Counted from the first letter of the stretch, positions 1 to 8,679 are shown. The stretch: 48,288 nt of DNA from Clostridiales bacterium (GCA_022778745.1 JALFSR010000038.1:1-48288), one strand, 5' to 3'. Notes: generated by a model not told the origin, from the sequence alone. Program-made: numbers and translations.

Positions 1-18
1 TGGAGTTTTAACTCCTAT

Positions 19-100
19 GGAAAAACATGAAATCTACTGGCAAGCCGCATAAAAAACTGCCAGCAGCTAATCTACTGGCAGGAAAAATTTTATATTTTTT
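19..100. repeat. Hairpin-bearing repeat, copy 1
   Basis: An inverted repeat CTGCCAG (57-63) / CTGGCAG (75-81) is followed on the plus strand by an A/T tract. The block shares several words in the same order with 5005-5088: GAAAAACATGA, ACTGCCAGCAG, CTACTGGCAG and AAAAATTT with a T tract. Both copies lie downstream of the last gene of a minus-strand unit. It may act as a terminator or be a small dispersed element; the sequence alone does not decide. Confidence 0.5.
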
Positions 101-107
101 TCAATTG

Positions 108-250
108 TCTACTTGACGGGGAGAGGTTCACAAGATAGACAGCTCCAATTTGCATGCGGCGGCATATGGAACTACAAGCATTTCTGCCTGTTTTATGCTT
201 TTGCGTAACTAATATTGAAGTATCAGCGAATATAATTAAAAATCATCGTT
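108..250. other. Non-coding stretch, possible insertion-sequence remnant
   Basis: No convincing gene lies between the hairpin repeat and the end of the PHP gene. The segment TGTCTACTTGACGGGG near 112-127 resembles, from memory, the terminal sequence found after IS3/IS150-type transposase genes. No transposase fragment could be recognised here, so this is a weak call. Confidence 0.2.
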
Positions 251-1087
251 TTACTGCTTCCATATCGAGTATAAAAGCTGTTCTGGAACATGAATATTGT
301 TTTTTCCAGTACCCATCTGAATCGCTGGTTTATTGCTTCCGTGAAAATCTGAACCGCCAGTAATATAAATGCCAAATTTTTTTGCAAGCTGGCGCACAAA
401 TCGTTCGTCTTCTTCAGAATTGTTTGAGTAAATCGCCTCAATTCCCTCCAATCCAAGAGAGATTAAATAGCGCACTAATACCTCAATTTCTTTTTTCTCC
501 ATATGATAGAGCATCGGATGTGCCAGCACGGGATGTCCTCCTGCAAGCTGAATGCAGCTCATTGCTTCTTCTGGTGTAATTTCTTTTTTTGGAAGATAAC
601 AAGGGCATCCGACTCCAATATATTTCTCAAAAGCTTCTTTTACCGAACCGATCTGTCCTTCGTCAAATAAATAGCGTGCAAAATGTGCTCTTGTCATAAC
701 AGCACCTGGAAATCTTGCTTCTATTTTTTGTTTACTGATGGAAAATCCATGCTCTGCCAACAGCAAAATCATTCGGTCGTTGCGGTCTTCTCGTTCTTTT
801 TGATAATAAGCAAGCCGTTCTAAAAACTGCTTATTATAAATATCTACATCATATCCCAAAATATGAATATCTCTTCCTTGATACACGGCGGACACTTCAA
901 TACCTGGCAAAACAGTCACTCCGCTTCCCTTTGCTGCTTCGATTGTCGGTTCTACTCCTGCCACTGTATCATGATCAGTCAATACAAACGCTTTTAATCC
1001 TTTTTCTTTTGCAATCTGGACTAATTGCTCTGGTGTACACATGCCATCTGAAAATGTAGAATGCACATGCATATCAATATATCCCAT
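251..1087 (-). CDS. PHP-domain metal-dependent phosphoesterase (TrpH/YciV/RNase AM type)
   Basis: A 278-residue PHP phosphoesterase. The start carries the metal-ligand motif MHVHSTFSDG (about residues 6-15), followed by LTDHDT, GIEVSA, a mid-protein MTRAHFAR and a C-terminal GGSDFHG. Together these give the His/Asp set of the trinuclear PHP site. Single-domain relatives hydrolyse 3',5'-nucleoside bisphosphates, and E. coli YciV (RNase AM) also trims RNA 5' ends. The ATG lies inside the end of the upstream GTPase-NYN gene, with a 14-base overlap, so the two are probably translationally coupled. A link to RNA or pAp turnover is inferred from that coupling. The exact substrate cannot be read from the sequence. 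Confidence 0.85.
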   Translation of the reverse strand: MGYIDMHVHSTFSDGMCTPEQLVQIAKEKGLKAFVLTDHDTVAGVEPTIEAAKGSGVTVLPGIEVSAVYQGRDIHILGYDVDIYNKQFLERLAYYQKEREDRNDRMILLLAEHGFSISKQKIEARFPGAVMTRAHFARYLFDEGQIGSVKEAFEKYIGVGCPCYLPKKEITPEEAMSCIQLAGGHPVLAHPMLYHMEKKEIEVLVRYLISLGLEGIEAIYSNNSEEDERFVRQLAKKFGIYITGGSDFHGSNKPAIQMGTGKNNIHVPEQLLYSIWKQ

Positions 1088-3785
1088 CGCTATACGCTTC
1101 CTTTCGTTTTTTTCTTTTTGCTAAATCGGTAATTTCCTCGGACATATAATCACGCAAATAGTTTTTTCCATTGACCGGCTTATTTAAATATTCTTTGCGG
1201 ATTTCTTTTTTCATTGCATCAATTTCTTCTTTAAGTCCGAGAGAAGAGATTCGCTGAGCCCCTTGTCCCATAATAATAATCTGTTCTAATCCATCCGATG
1301 TCGCAACGGTTACTTTATGCTGCCTTCCAATTGCGTGAACTGCCTTTTCAATATATTGATCAGCAGTTTCTGCTTCTTTTGTATAAATAACATGAATATT
1401 ATGATATTTTATGACAGATCCAGGATTTCCCTTTACTTTATACGCATCAAATACAAGAATAACTGTTATTTTTTTATATCCCTGATAGTCGCATAAAATA
1501 TCCATCAGCTTATCTCTTGCACTCTCAATCCTCACTTTTGCAAGTTCTCTTAATTCTTCCCATGCAAAAATAATATTATATCCATCTACAAGAAGATACT
1601 CTTCCACAACTTCTTGTTTTTTGACTGTCTTTTCAGGATTAAACTCACGCGTAATTGGTGTATTTCGATTCCAATTACGTCGTTTCGATGAATCAGGTTT
1701 GTATGTGCGGTTAAAAATTTCTTCTAATTCTTTCTCATCCGTCCAAGATGAGCTGACTGCTGTCTGTCGTGACAGATACGTTTGCACTTCCTCCACCGTT
1801 TCTTCTTCCTTTTCTGGCTGCAGCACTGATCCAAGATGCATATAATGTTCTACTTCGTCCCAGCTTACTGTAAATCCAGCACCATGTGAACAGAATACCG
1901 AACCTAGTGGATTATCCAAATCAGCCTCTGCATCATAAGCAATCTGTTCGATTACTTCTTCTGTATTGTGACATGGCTCATATCCTTTTAAATTACAAGA
2001 CAGTCTTCCGCGTCCTTTTGTATATACTGTTACTTCCGTCTGGTAATCCCGCATTGTAACGACTGGGGCAAAACCAGTGAGAATGGTCTCTTCTCCTTGT
2101 ATAACCGGAGGCTGAAAACGACCATACATTTTTTGTATATCATTCATCGCACGACCGACACAATCAGATGGAATTTCAAGACGAAATTCATAAATTGGCT
2201 CTAATAAAACTGATTTTGCTTTCATCAATCCATGCCGCACGGCACGATACGTTGCCTGACGGAAATCTCCGCCTTCGGTATGTTTTAAATGTGCCCGCCC
2301 TGATACTAGTGTAATTCTCATATCAGTAATTTCAGACCCTGTCAGCACACCAACGTGCTTTTTTTCTTCCAAATGTGTTAAAATAAGCCGCTGCCAGTTG
2401 CGATCTAATAAATCTTCACTGCACACACTGTCTAATACAATACCACTTCCTAACTCTCCTGGCTCTAATATTAAATGCACTTCCGCATAATGGCGAAGTG
2501 GTTCAAAATGCCCTACTCCTTCGACTGCTTCTTCGATTGTCTCTTTATATACAATTCTTCCTGCACCAAATGTCACACTGACTCCAAATCGTTCTTGGAT
2601 CATTGCCTTTAACACTTCAATCTGCACTTCTCCCATCACTTGTGCATGAATCTCATTCAATCGCTCATTCCACACAATATGAAGCTGCGGCTCCTCTTCT
2701 TCCAACTGACGAAGCTTTATAAACATATCATGGACATTTGTACCCTGCGGAAGCTGAATCTCATACGTAAGTACTGGTTCTAAAATTGGCATATCTGACT
2801 CAGCTTCAATTCCAAGCCCCTGTCCAGAATACGTCTTTGTGAGTCCTGTCACTGCACAAATGGTACCCGCCTCTGCCTCATCAACCGTTTTAAACTGACC
2901 ACCCGAATAAATTCGTATTTGATCTGCTTTTTCTTCCCAGACATCTTCCGACTGTTCGAGTGTCTGGTGCAGCAATTTATTTGTCAGCAGCTGCTTTACT
3001 TTCAAGCTGCCCCCTGTAATTTTCATGTAAGTAAGGCGATTTCCTTGCGCATCTCTTGCTATTTTATATACTTTCGCACCAAATTGATCTGGATAGTTTG
3101 GATATTCCATATAAGACTTGATTTCTTTCATAAATTCCTTTACTCCAGTCATCTTTAAAGCCGAGCCAAAATAGCATGGAAATACCTTTCTTTCCTTCAC
3201 CATAGCTACAATCTGATTATGAGAAATAAATCCTCGCTCTACATAGTATTCCAATACTTCCTCGTCACATACTGCCAGATTTTCCATAAACAACTGCTGT
3301 TCTTGTTCTCTTCCAAACGCAATACATCGTTCATCCAGACCTTTTTGCAGTTGTTCTATCAGTTTTTCTGCATCCGTACCCTCTTGATCCATTTTATTAA
3401 TAAATACAAATGTTGGAATATGGTATTGATCGAGCAAACGCCAAAGCGTCTGAACATGTCCCTGCACACCGTCCGCACCGCTAATTACTAATATCGCATA
3501 ATCCAAAACTTGAAGTGTTCGTTCCATCTCAGCGGAAAAATCGACATGTCCTGGAGTATCAAGCAAAGTAACTTCCATTGTCCCAAGCATTAACTCTGCC
3601 TGTTTGGAAAATATCGTAATTCCTCTGGCACGTTCCATATCATAAGTATCCAAAAATGCATCTTTATGATCCACTCGCCCAAATTTGCGAATTGCCCCAC
3701 TTAAATAAAGCATACTTTCTGCCAATGTTGTCTTTCCTGCATCCACATGGGCAAGAACTCCAACGACTAATTTCTTTTTTTTCAT
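1074..3785 (-). CDS. Tet(M)/EF-G-like ribosomal GTPase fused to a C-terminal Rae1/YacP-like NYN nuclease domain
   Basis: A 903-residue fusion. Residues 1 to about 640 follow the ribosomal protection protein/EF-G plan: P-loop AHVDAGKTT (12-20), RGITI (54-58), DTPGH (76-80), NKMD (130-133), then EF-G domains II-V. A charged linker (about 655-725) leads to an NYN domain (about 730-860) resembling B. subtilis YacP/Rae1: LLVDGYN (731-737), VFDAYKVKG (778-786), TKEAETADQ (802-810), ATSDG (828-832). These keep the acidic residues expected of a PIN/NYN nuclease. Tet(M) itself is about 639 residues and lacks this domain. The YSPVS loop of Tet(M) domain IV is not conserved; the equivalent region reads AHLKHTEGG. 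The ATG at 3785 has no adjacent SD; a strong AGGAGG lies at 3839-3844. A-site entry followed by mRNA cleavage is inferred. Confidence 0.88.
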   Translation of the reverse strand: MKKKKLVVGVLAHVDAGKTTLAESMLYLSGAIRKFGRVDHKDAFLDTYDMERARGITIFSKQAELMLGTMEVTLLDTPGHVDFSAEMERTLQVLDYAILVISGADGVQGHVQTLWRLLDQYHIPTFVFINKMDQEGTDAEKLIEQLQKGLDERCIAFGREQEQQLFMENLAVCDEEVLEYYVERGFISHNQIVAMVKERKVFPCYFGSALKMTGVKEFMKEIKSYMEYPNYPDQFGAKVYKIARDAQGNRLTYMKITGGSLKVKQLLTNKLLHQTLEQSEDVWEEKADQIRIYSGGQFKTVDEAEAGTICAVTGLTKTYSGQGLGIEAESDMPILEPVLTYEIQLPQGTNVHDMFIKLRQLEEEEPQLHIVWNERLNEIHAQVMGEVQIEVLKAMIQERFGVSVTFGAGRIVYKETIEEAVEGVGHFEPLRHYAEVHLILEPGELGSGIVLDSVCSEDLLDRNWQRLILTHLEEKKHVGVLTGSEITDMRITLVSGRAHLKHTEGGDFRQATYRAVRHGLMKAKSVLLEPIYEFRLEIPSDCVGRAMNDIQKMYGRFQPPVIQGEETILTGFAPVVTMRDYQTEVTVYTKGRGRLSCNLKGYEPCHNTEEVIEQIAYDAEADLDNPLGSVFCSHGAGFTVSWDEVEHYMHLGSVLQPEKEEETVEEVQTYLSRQTAVSSSWTDEKELEEIFNRTYKPDSSKRRNWNRNTPITREFNPEKTVKKQEVVEEYLLVDGYNIIFAWEELRELAKVRIESARDKLMDILCDYQGYKKITVILVFDAYKVKGNPGSVIKYHNIHVIYTKEAETADQYIEKAVHAIGRQHKVTVATSDGLEQIIIMGQGAQRISSLGLKEEIDAMKKEIRKEYLNKPVNGKNYLRDYMSEEITDLAKRKKRKEAYSDGIY

Positions 3786-3852
3786 TCAAAAATAACGATT
3801 TCTGTCAACCAATTGATTTAGGCAAGAATCGCCGCCATCCTCCTCTCTCAAT

Positions 3853-4788
3853 TTATTCGTCCTTTTTCATAACTTCTTTTGTTACAATGATCTGGACACT
3901 TTGTGGATTTAAAATGACTCCTGCCACTTGCGGTGCCAATACTTTAAAGATTCCCTTTAAATCTGTAATCATTGGATGAAAACTTCTTGCATTTGGGAAT
4001 TTCAAAGCTTCATTCAAATCCGTAAAAATCGGATGGTACAATTCTCCATTTTTTAATTTTATCGTAGGAAACTCTATTTGCTTTCCTTCTTCTGATGCAT
4101 CTTCATCTTCTCTTTTTCGATACATCAAAAAGAATTTTCCATTTCTTAAATTTGCATTCATTTCTTCCAACATATCAGATAAATCTTTTTTCTCTCCGCT
4201 TTGCTGCTGTCTTCTCATTTCCTGTACATAGTAAATCGAAGTCAGCTGAAGCTGTGGATTGACAACTGGACGCTTTTCTTCTGGAATCTTAGAATAATCT
4301 GGCTCTTTATACAGTTCTTTCAGTTGAACACGCATTGTTTTATCGCTTATATTCACAATAATTGCATTGACACCAATCGAATACAAACTTAAATAAAAGC
4401 TCATAATCTGTTTATTTTCTACTTTTATAACAGCCTTATCATCTGCTCCGTCTTTTTTTGCTGCATCCAATGCCTGCTGTTCATCCAAAAACAGATAAAT
4501 CTGATCATCAAATGTCTTTTCATCACAGATAACATAAGGCAGTCTTGTTGCTTTTGAAAATAAAACAAACAACTCGCCTGCAGTAGTAAGACGCTCCAAA
4601 ATCAACATATAAAATACTTTTGCACGACTTTGGAAAAATTTTGACTTTTTTTCTTCATTTTTATTTTTCATCATACAATAGAGTGCGACCGTATGTACTT
4701 CCATCAATTCTTCCATTGTCAATGCATCCATTTTTTCTTTCTCAAACTTTGCACCTAATAATATATCATTTAATTTTTCCTGATTCAT
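3853..4788 (-). CDS. SseB-family protein
   Basis: About 311 residues. Two segments resemble the SseB N-terminal fold: one around residues 70-120, with IYLFLDEQQALDAAKK, and one around 235-265, where NGELYHPIFTDLNEALKF has the typical 'file and forget FT' pattern. The end reads LKGIFKVLAPQVAGVILNP, a common SseB ending. No catalytic motif or membrane segment is seen. SseB was named for serine sensitivity in E. coli and its biochemical role is not settled. The ATG at 4788 follows GAGGAAG and is preferred to a TTG one codon upstream. The gene has a strong promoter at 4884-4912 and precedes the GTPase-NYN gene by 67 bases, so they may share a transcript. Confidence 0.7.
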   Translation of the reverse strand: MNQEKLNDILLGAKFEKEKMDALTMEELMEVHTVALYCMMKNKNEEKKSKFFQSRAKVFYMLILERLTTAGELFVLFSKATRLPYVICDEKTFDDQIYLFLDEQQALDAAKKDGADDKAVIKVENKQIMSFYLSLYSIGVNAIIVNISDKTMRVQLKELYKEPDYSKIPEEKRPVVNPQLQLTSIYYVQEMRRQQQSGEKKDLSDMLEEMNANLRNGKFFLMYRKREDEDASEEGKQIEFPTIKLKNGELYHPIFTDLNEALKFPNARSFHPMITDLKGIFKVLAPQVAGVILNPQSVQIIVTKEVMKKDE

Positions 4789-4883
4789 CAAACTTCCTCT
4801 TTTCTATTAAAATTATACATCGTCATAAATCGGACATTTATAATCCATTTTGCTTCCTTTTCATTACTTTTTCTGCCCCTAAT

Positions 4884-4912
4884 ATTATACAGCTTTATTA
4901 TAATTCGTGCAA
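4884..4912 (-). promoter_or_regulatory. Sigma-A-type promoter for the SseB-family gene
   Basis: On the minus strand a TTGCAC -35 box (4907-4912) and a perfect TATAAT -10 box (4884-4889) are separated by 17 bases. The start codon lies about 95 bases downstream of the -10. Confidence 0.75.
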
Positions 4913-5004
4913 TAAGATATAAAAAATGGATGTAATTTTATGAAGCAGCTGGAATAACTCAAAACATGTCAAGAGTTGCTAACTATATAGATAATGATCC
5001 AATA

Positions 5005-5088
5005 GAAAAACATGATATGTATTCAAGCAGCGTGAAACTGCCAGCAGGTTATATACCTACTGGCAGAGAAAAATTTATATTTTTTATT
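5005..5088. repeat. Hairpin-bearing repeat, copy 2
   Basis: A strong inverted repeat, CTGCCAGCAGGT (5038-5049) / ACCTACTGGCAG (5055-5066), with one mismatch per arm and a 5-base loop, is followed on the plus strand by AGAAAAATTTATATTTTTT. It matches the block at 19-100. It lies just after the ABC exporter operon and could terminate transcription, although its T tract faces the plus strand. Confidence 0.55.
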
Positions 5089-5117
5089 CACAAATCACAG
5101 AACATATTTTATAAAAT

Positions 5118-6941
5118 TTAGTCAAGTTCGGCCTTTCCTGTATAAAGCTGATAATAACGACCTTTCTTTTCCATCAGCTGTTCATGCGTACCACGTTCCA
5201 TAATTCGTCCGTTCTCAAGTACGATAATCGCTTTTGAATTTCGTATTGTAGAAAGACGATGTGCAATTACAAAAGTGGTACGATCTGCCATCAATGCATC
5301 CATTCCTTTCTGAATTAACTGTTCGGTACGAGTATCGACAGAGCTTGTTGCCTCATCCAAAATCAAGATTGGAGCTTTTGACAATGCAGCACGGGCAATA
5401 TTCAGAAGCTGGCGCTGTCCTTGACTCAAATTTGCGCCGTCTCCTTCCAACATCGTATGGTAGCCGTTAGCTAAATGACGGATAAATCCATCGGCATTTG
5501 CAATTTTTGCTGCCTGAATTACTTCTTCGTCCGTCGCATCTAATCGTCCATAACGAATATTTTCCATTACTGTACCAGTAAATAAATGGGTATCTTGCAG
5601 CACGAGTGCAATATTTTTTCGCAGTTCATCTTTTGCAATATTTCGGATATCGATCGTATCAATCGAAATACGTCCCTCGGAAATCTCATAAAAACGACTG
5701 AGCAGATTTGTAACTGTTGTCTTTCCAGCTCCTGTTGAACCAACAAAAGCAATTTTTTGTCCTTTTTTTGCATACAGCGTGATATTTTTTAAAATCACTT
5801 TATCTGGTGTATATCCAAATGTCACGTTCTGCAGCACAATTTCACCTTCTACATGGTCAAGCTTATTGATATGTTTATCGGTTAGACTCTGATCTTCTTT
5901 TGGAATCGTGCCAAATTCTGTTTCTTCTTCCATATCTAAAATCGCAAACACTCTCTCAATACCAGCAAGCGCTGAAAATATCGTATTGACCTGCATTGAA
6001 ATTTCATTGATTGGTCTGGAAAACTGTCTTGAATAATTTACAAAAATAAGTAAACCACCTTTATCGAAACCTTGCATAACGCATAAAATACCACCGATTG
6101 TCGCTGTCAATGAATAACTGATCTGACTGAGATTTCCCATGACAGGTCCCATAATTCCGCCGAAAAACTGTGCTTTCATCTGTTTTTCTCTTAAATCATG
6201 GTTCAATTCTTTAAAATCTTGAATTGCCTCTTCTTCGTGATTGAACACTTTTACTACTTTCTGTCCAGAAATCGTCTCTTCAATATATCCATTTAATTTA
6301 CCGATCGCTGCCTGCTGTTCTCGATAAAATTTTTGGCTTCGCCCTGCCACGAATCCACCTGCTCTTAGCATAAGTGGTGTCATTACAAGTGTTAAAATTG
6401 TAAGCCATATGTTTGTATATACCATAAATCCAATGGTTCCCACAATCTGAATAATTCCTGCAAATAGCTGAATTAATGTATTGTTTAACATTTCTCCAAC
6501 TGCATCAACATCATTTGTATAACGGCTCATCAGCTCTCCATTAGGCGTTGTATCGAAAAAGCTGACTGGCATTTTCTGCATTTTCACAAACAATTCTTCT
6601 CGAAGTCTTACTAACGCTCTCTGTGAAATTCCAATCATAATTCTTGCCTGCAAATATGCCGCTGCAATTCCTGCCATATAAATTGCTGCCATAAGAACTA
6701 ATGCCTTTGCTAGTCCTTGTATATCACCAATACCATTTTCTGGGACAATATACGTATTTAAAATTGGACGAAGCATATAAGAGCCAATCAGTGATGCTCC
6801 TGTATTAACCACAACACAGACCATCGCAATGAAAAATAAAAATTGATCTTGTTTAATATAAGTTAGCAGCCGCAAGATGGAAGCTTTTGTATTTTGCGGT
6901 TTTCTTCCAATCACTGCCTGTTTTCCTCTCGGTTCTGGCAT
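5118..6941 (-). CDS. ABC exporter half-transporter, catalytically complete subunit of a heterodimer
   Basis: A 607-residue type IV exporter: six-helix membrane domain (about 30-325), then a nucleotide-binding domain. Walker A is GSTGAGKTT (401-409), Walker B ILILDE with catalytic Glu (525-530) and H-loop AHR (560-562). The signature is LSQGQ (505-509) instead of LSGGQ. The partner gene shows the complementary defects, so together they would form one competent and one degenerate ATP site, as in BmrCD, LmrCD and TM287/288. The start codon overlaps the partner stop as TAATG, implying coupled translation. Such pairs commonly export drugs or amphipathic compounds; the actual substrate is unknown. 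Confidence 0.9.
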   Translation of the reverse strand: MPEPRGKQAVIGRKPQNTKASILRLLTYIKQDQFLFFIAMVCVVVNTGASLIGSYMLRPILNTYIVPENGIGDIQGLAKALVLMAAIYMAGIAAAYLQARIMIGISQRALVRLREELFVKMQKMPVSFFDTTPNGELMSRYTNDVDAVGEMLNNTLIQLFAGIIQIVGTIGFMVYTNIWLTILTLVMTPLMLRAGGFVAGRSQKFYREQQAAIGKLNGYIEETISGQKVVKVFNHEEEAIQDFKELNHDLREKQMKAQFFGGIMGPVMGNLSQISYSLTATIGGILCVMQGFDKGGLLIFVNYSRQFSRPINEISMQVNTIFSALAGIERVFAILDMEEETEFGTIPKEDQSLTDKHINKLDHVEGEIVLQNVTFGYTPDKVILKNITLYAKKGQKIAFVGSTGAGKTTVTNLLSRFYEISEGRISIDTIDIRNIAKDELRKNIALVLQDTHLFTGTVMENIRYGRLDATDEEVIQAAKIANADGFIRHLANGYHTMLEGDGANLSQGQRQLLNIARAALSKAPILILDEATSSVDTRTEQLIQKGMDALMADRTTFVIAHRLSTIRNSKAIIVLENGRIMERGTHEQLMEKKGRYYQLYTGKAELD

Positions 6942-8674
6942 TATTCTTTCACCTCCCTACGCATCTGTGAATCGTAAATCTCACGATATTCTTCACAACG
7001 CTCCAGCAATTGTGCATGAACGCCCTGGTCTACAATTTTACCATCTTCCATAACAAAAATTTGATCTGCATCCATTACAGATGTAATTCTCTGTGCAATA
7101 ATAATCTTTGTTGCATCTTTCAGACTCGTATAAAACGTTTCTCTAATTTTTGCTTCAGTTGCGGTGTCAACTGCACTCGTACTATCGTCAAGAATCAAAA
7201 TCTTTGGTTTTTTCAAAAGTGCACGGGCAATACAAAGTCTCTGTTTCTGACCGCCTGACACATTACTTCCACCCTGTCCTAACTCTGTCGCATAGCCATC
7301 TGGAAATGTTATGACAAAGTCATGTGCCTGAGCACGTTTGGACACTTCAAACACTTCTTCATCCGAAGCATTTGCATCTCCCCAACGCAAGTTTTTCATA
7401 ATATCTCCCGAAAACAGTACATTTTTTTGAAGAACCATACCAACTCCTTCTCTCAGATTTTTTAATGAATACTGTTTTACGTCAACACCATCAACCAAAA
7501 CTTCTCCTTCATCTACATCATAAAGGCGAAGAATCATTGAAACGAGCGTTGTCTTTCCACATCCAGTCGGTCCGATAATTCCGACTGTCTGACCCGACTT
7601 AATCTGAAAATTAATATCATTTAATACCCACTCATTGGAGTTTTTATAATAACGATACTTTACATTTTTAAATTCAATACTTCCGTGTTCCACTTCTTTT
7701 TGTTTACACAATGCATCTTCATCGGTTAAATCAATTTTCTTATCCAACACTTCTGTAATACGCTTTAATGATGCGACCGCACGAGAACTGTTTAAAAATA
7801 CCATTGCAAGCATCATCAGGGACATTAAAATCTGTACAATATAATTGACGAAAGCCATCAAATCGCCTAACTTCATATCACCGCTGATAATCATATTTCC
7901 GCCAAACCATACAACTGCAATTGTGGTCATATTCATTGCAAACATCATCACTGGCATATTAAATATAACGACTTTAAAGGCACGCATACTTGTATCTTTT
8001 AAATCTTGATTTAGCTTTTGAAATTTATTTTCTTCAAAATCACTTCTCACAAATGATTTGATTACTCGAATATTAACAAGACTTTCTTGAATTCCCGAAT
8101 TTAAACGGTCAATCTTTTTCTGCATCAATTCAAATCTTGGAAATGCAATTTTAATAATTCCAACAATCGCTGCAGTTAAAATCGGAACGACAATTAAAAT
8201 CACCATTGCTAGTTTTGCATTCATAATAAATGCCATAATTAACGCACCAATTAACATGCCCGGTGCACGAAGGCAAAGACGCAAAAACATCATAATTAAG
8301 TTTTGTACTTGTGTAATATCATTTGTCAGACGTGTGACGAGTGAACCTGTACTAAATTCATCGATATTTTGAAAAGAAAATTGCTGAATTTTTTCAAAAA
8401 GATCGGCTCGCAGATCGGCTCCAAATGACATCGCTGCCTTTGACGCATAATAAGCACCCATAATTCCGCCAATTCCCATGCAAAAAGCGGTTACAATCAT
8501 ACAAACTCCCATTGCAACAATGAATGTGATATTTTGATTCTCAATTCCTATATTTTGAATCTTTGATAAAAACCACGGTAAAAGCACTTCTCCCAATACC
8601 TCTATAATCATACCAATCGGACCGAGTATAAAATATTTCCAATATGGTATGACATATTTTTTATAGCGTTCCAC
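6941..8674 (-). CDS. ABC exporter half-transporter, subunit with degenerate ATPase residues
   Basis: A 577-residue partner of the downstream exporter gene. Six transmembrane helices (about 15-300) precede the nucleotide-binding domain. Walker A GPTGCGKTT (368-376) and signature VSGGQ (472-476) are normal. The Walker B catalytic Glu is Asp (ILILDD, 492-497) and the H-loop His is Gln (AQR, 527-529). This defines the non-catalytic site of a heterodimeric exporter. Translation most likely starts at a GTG at 8674, ten bases after GGAGG. The gene begins six bases after the MarR-family stop codon, so regulator and transporter form one operon. Confidence 0.9.
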   Translation of the reverse strand: MERYKKYVIPYWKYFILGPIGMIIEVLGEVLLPWFLSKIQNIGIENQNITFIVAMGVCMIVTAFCMGIGGIMGAYYASKAAMSFGADLRADLFEKIQQFSFQNIDEFSTGSLVTRLTNDITQVQNLIMMFLRLCLRAPGMLIGALIMAFIMNAKLAMVILIVVPILTAAIVGIIKIAFPRFELMQKKIDRLNSGIQESLVNIRVIKSFVRSDFEENKFQKLNQDLKDTSMRAFKVVIFNMPVMMFAMNMTTIAVVWFGGNMIISGDMKLGDLMAFVNYIVQILMSLMMLAMVFLNSSRAVASLKRITEVLDKKIDLTDEDALCKQKEVEHGSIEFKNVKYRYYKNSNEWVLNDINFQIKSGQTVGIIGPTGCGKTTLVSMILRLYDVDEGEVLVDGVDVKQYSLKNLREGVGMVLQKNVLFSGDIMKNLRWGDANASDEEVFEVSKRAQAHDFVITFPDGYATELGQGGSNVSGGQKQRLCIARALLKKPKILILDDSTSAVDTATEAKIRETFYTSLKDATKIIIAQRITSVMDADQIFVMEDGKIVDQGVHAQLLERCEEYREIYDSQMRREVKE

Positions 8675-8679
8675 TTTTC

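Larger units (their letters stand above)
4792..5117. other. Intergenic region holding the sseB promoter and a hairpin repeat
   Basis: This 326-base gap has no gene. It contains the sigma-A-type promoter at 4884-4912 reading left and the hairpin repeat at 5005-5088. Between them (about 4913-5004) nothing is recognisable beyond AT-rich sequence. Confidence 0.6.

Noticed and set aside
1074..3785. Plain tetracycline resistance gene tet(M)/tet(W)
   Set aside because: The protein is about 260 residues longer, carries an NYN nuclease domain and lacks the YSPVS loop. It lies in a housekeeping context with no mobile-element signature.
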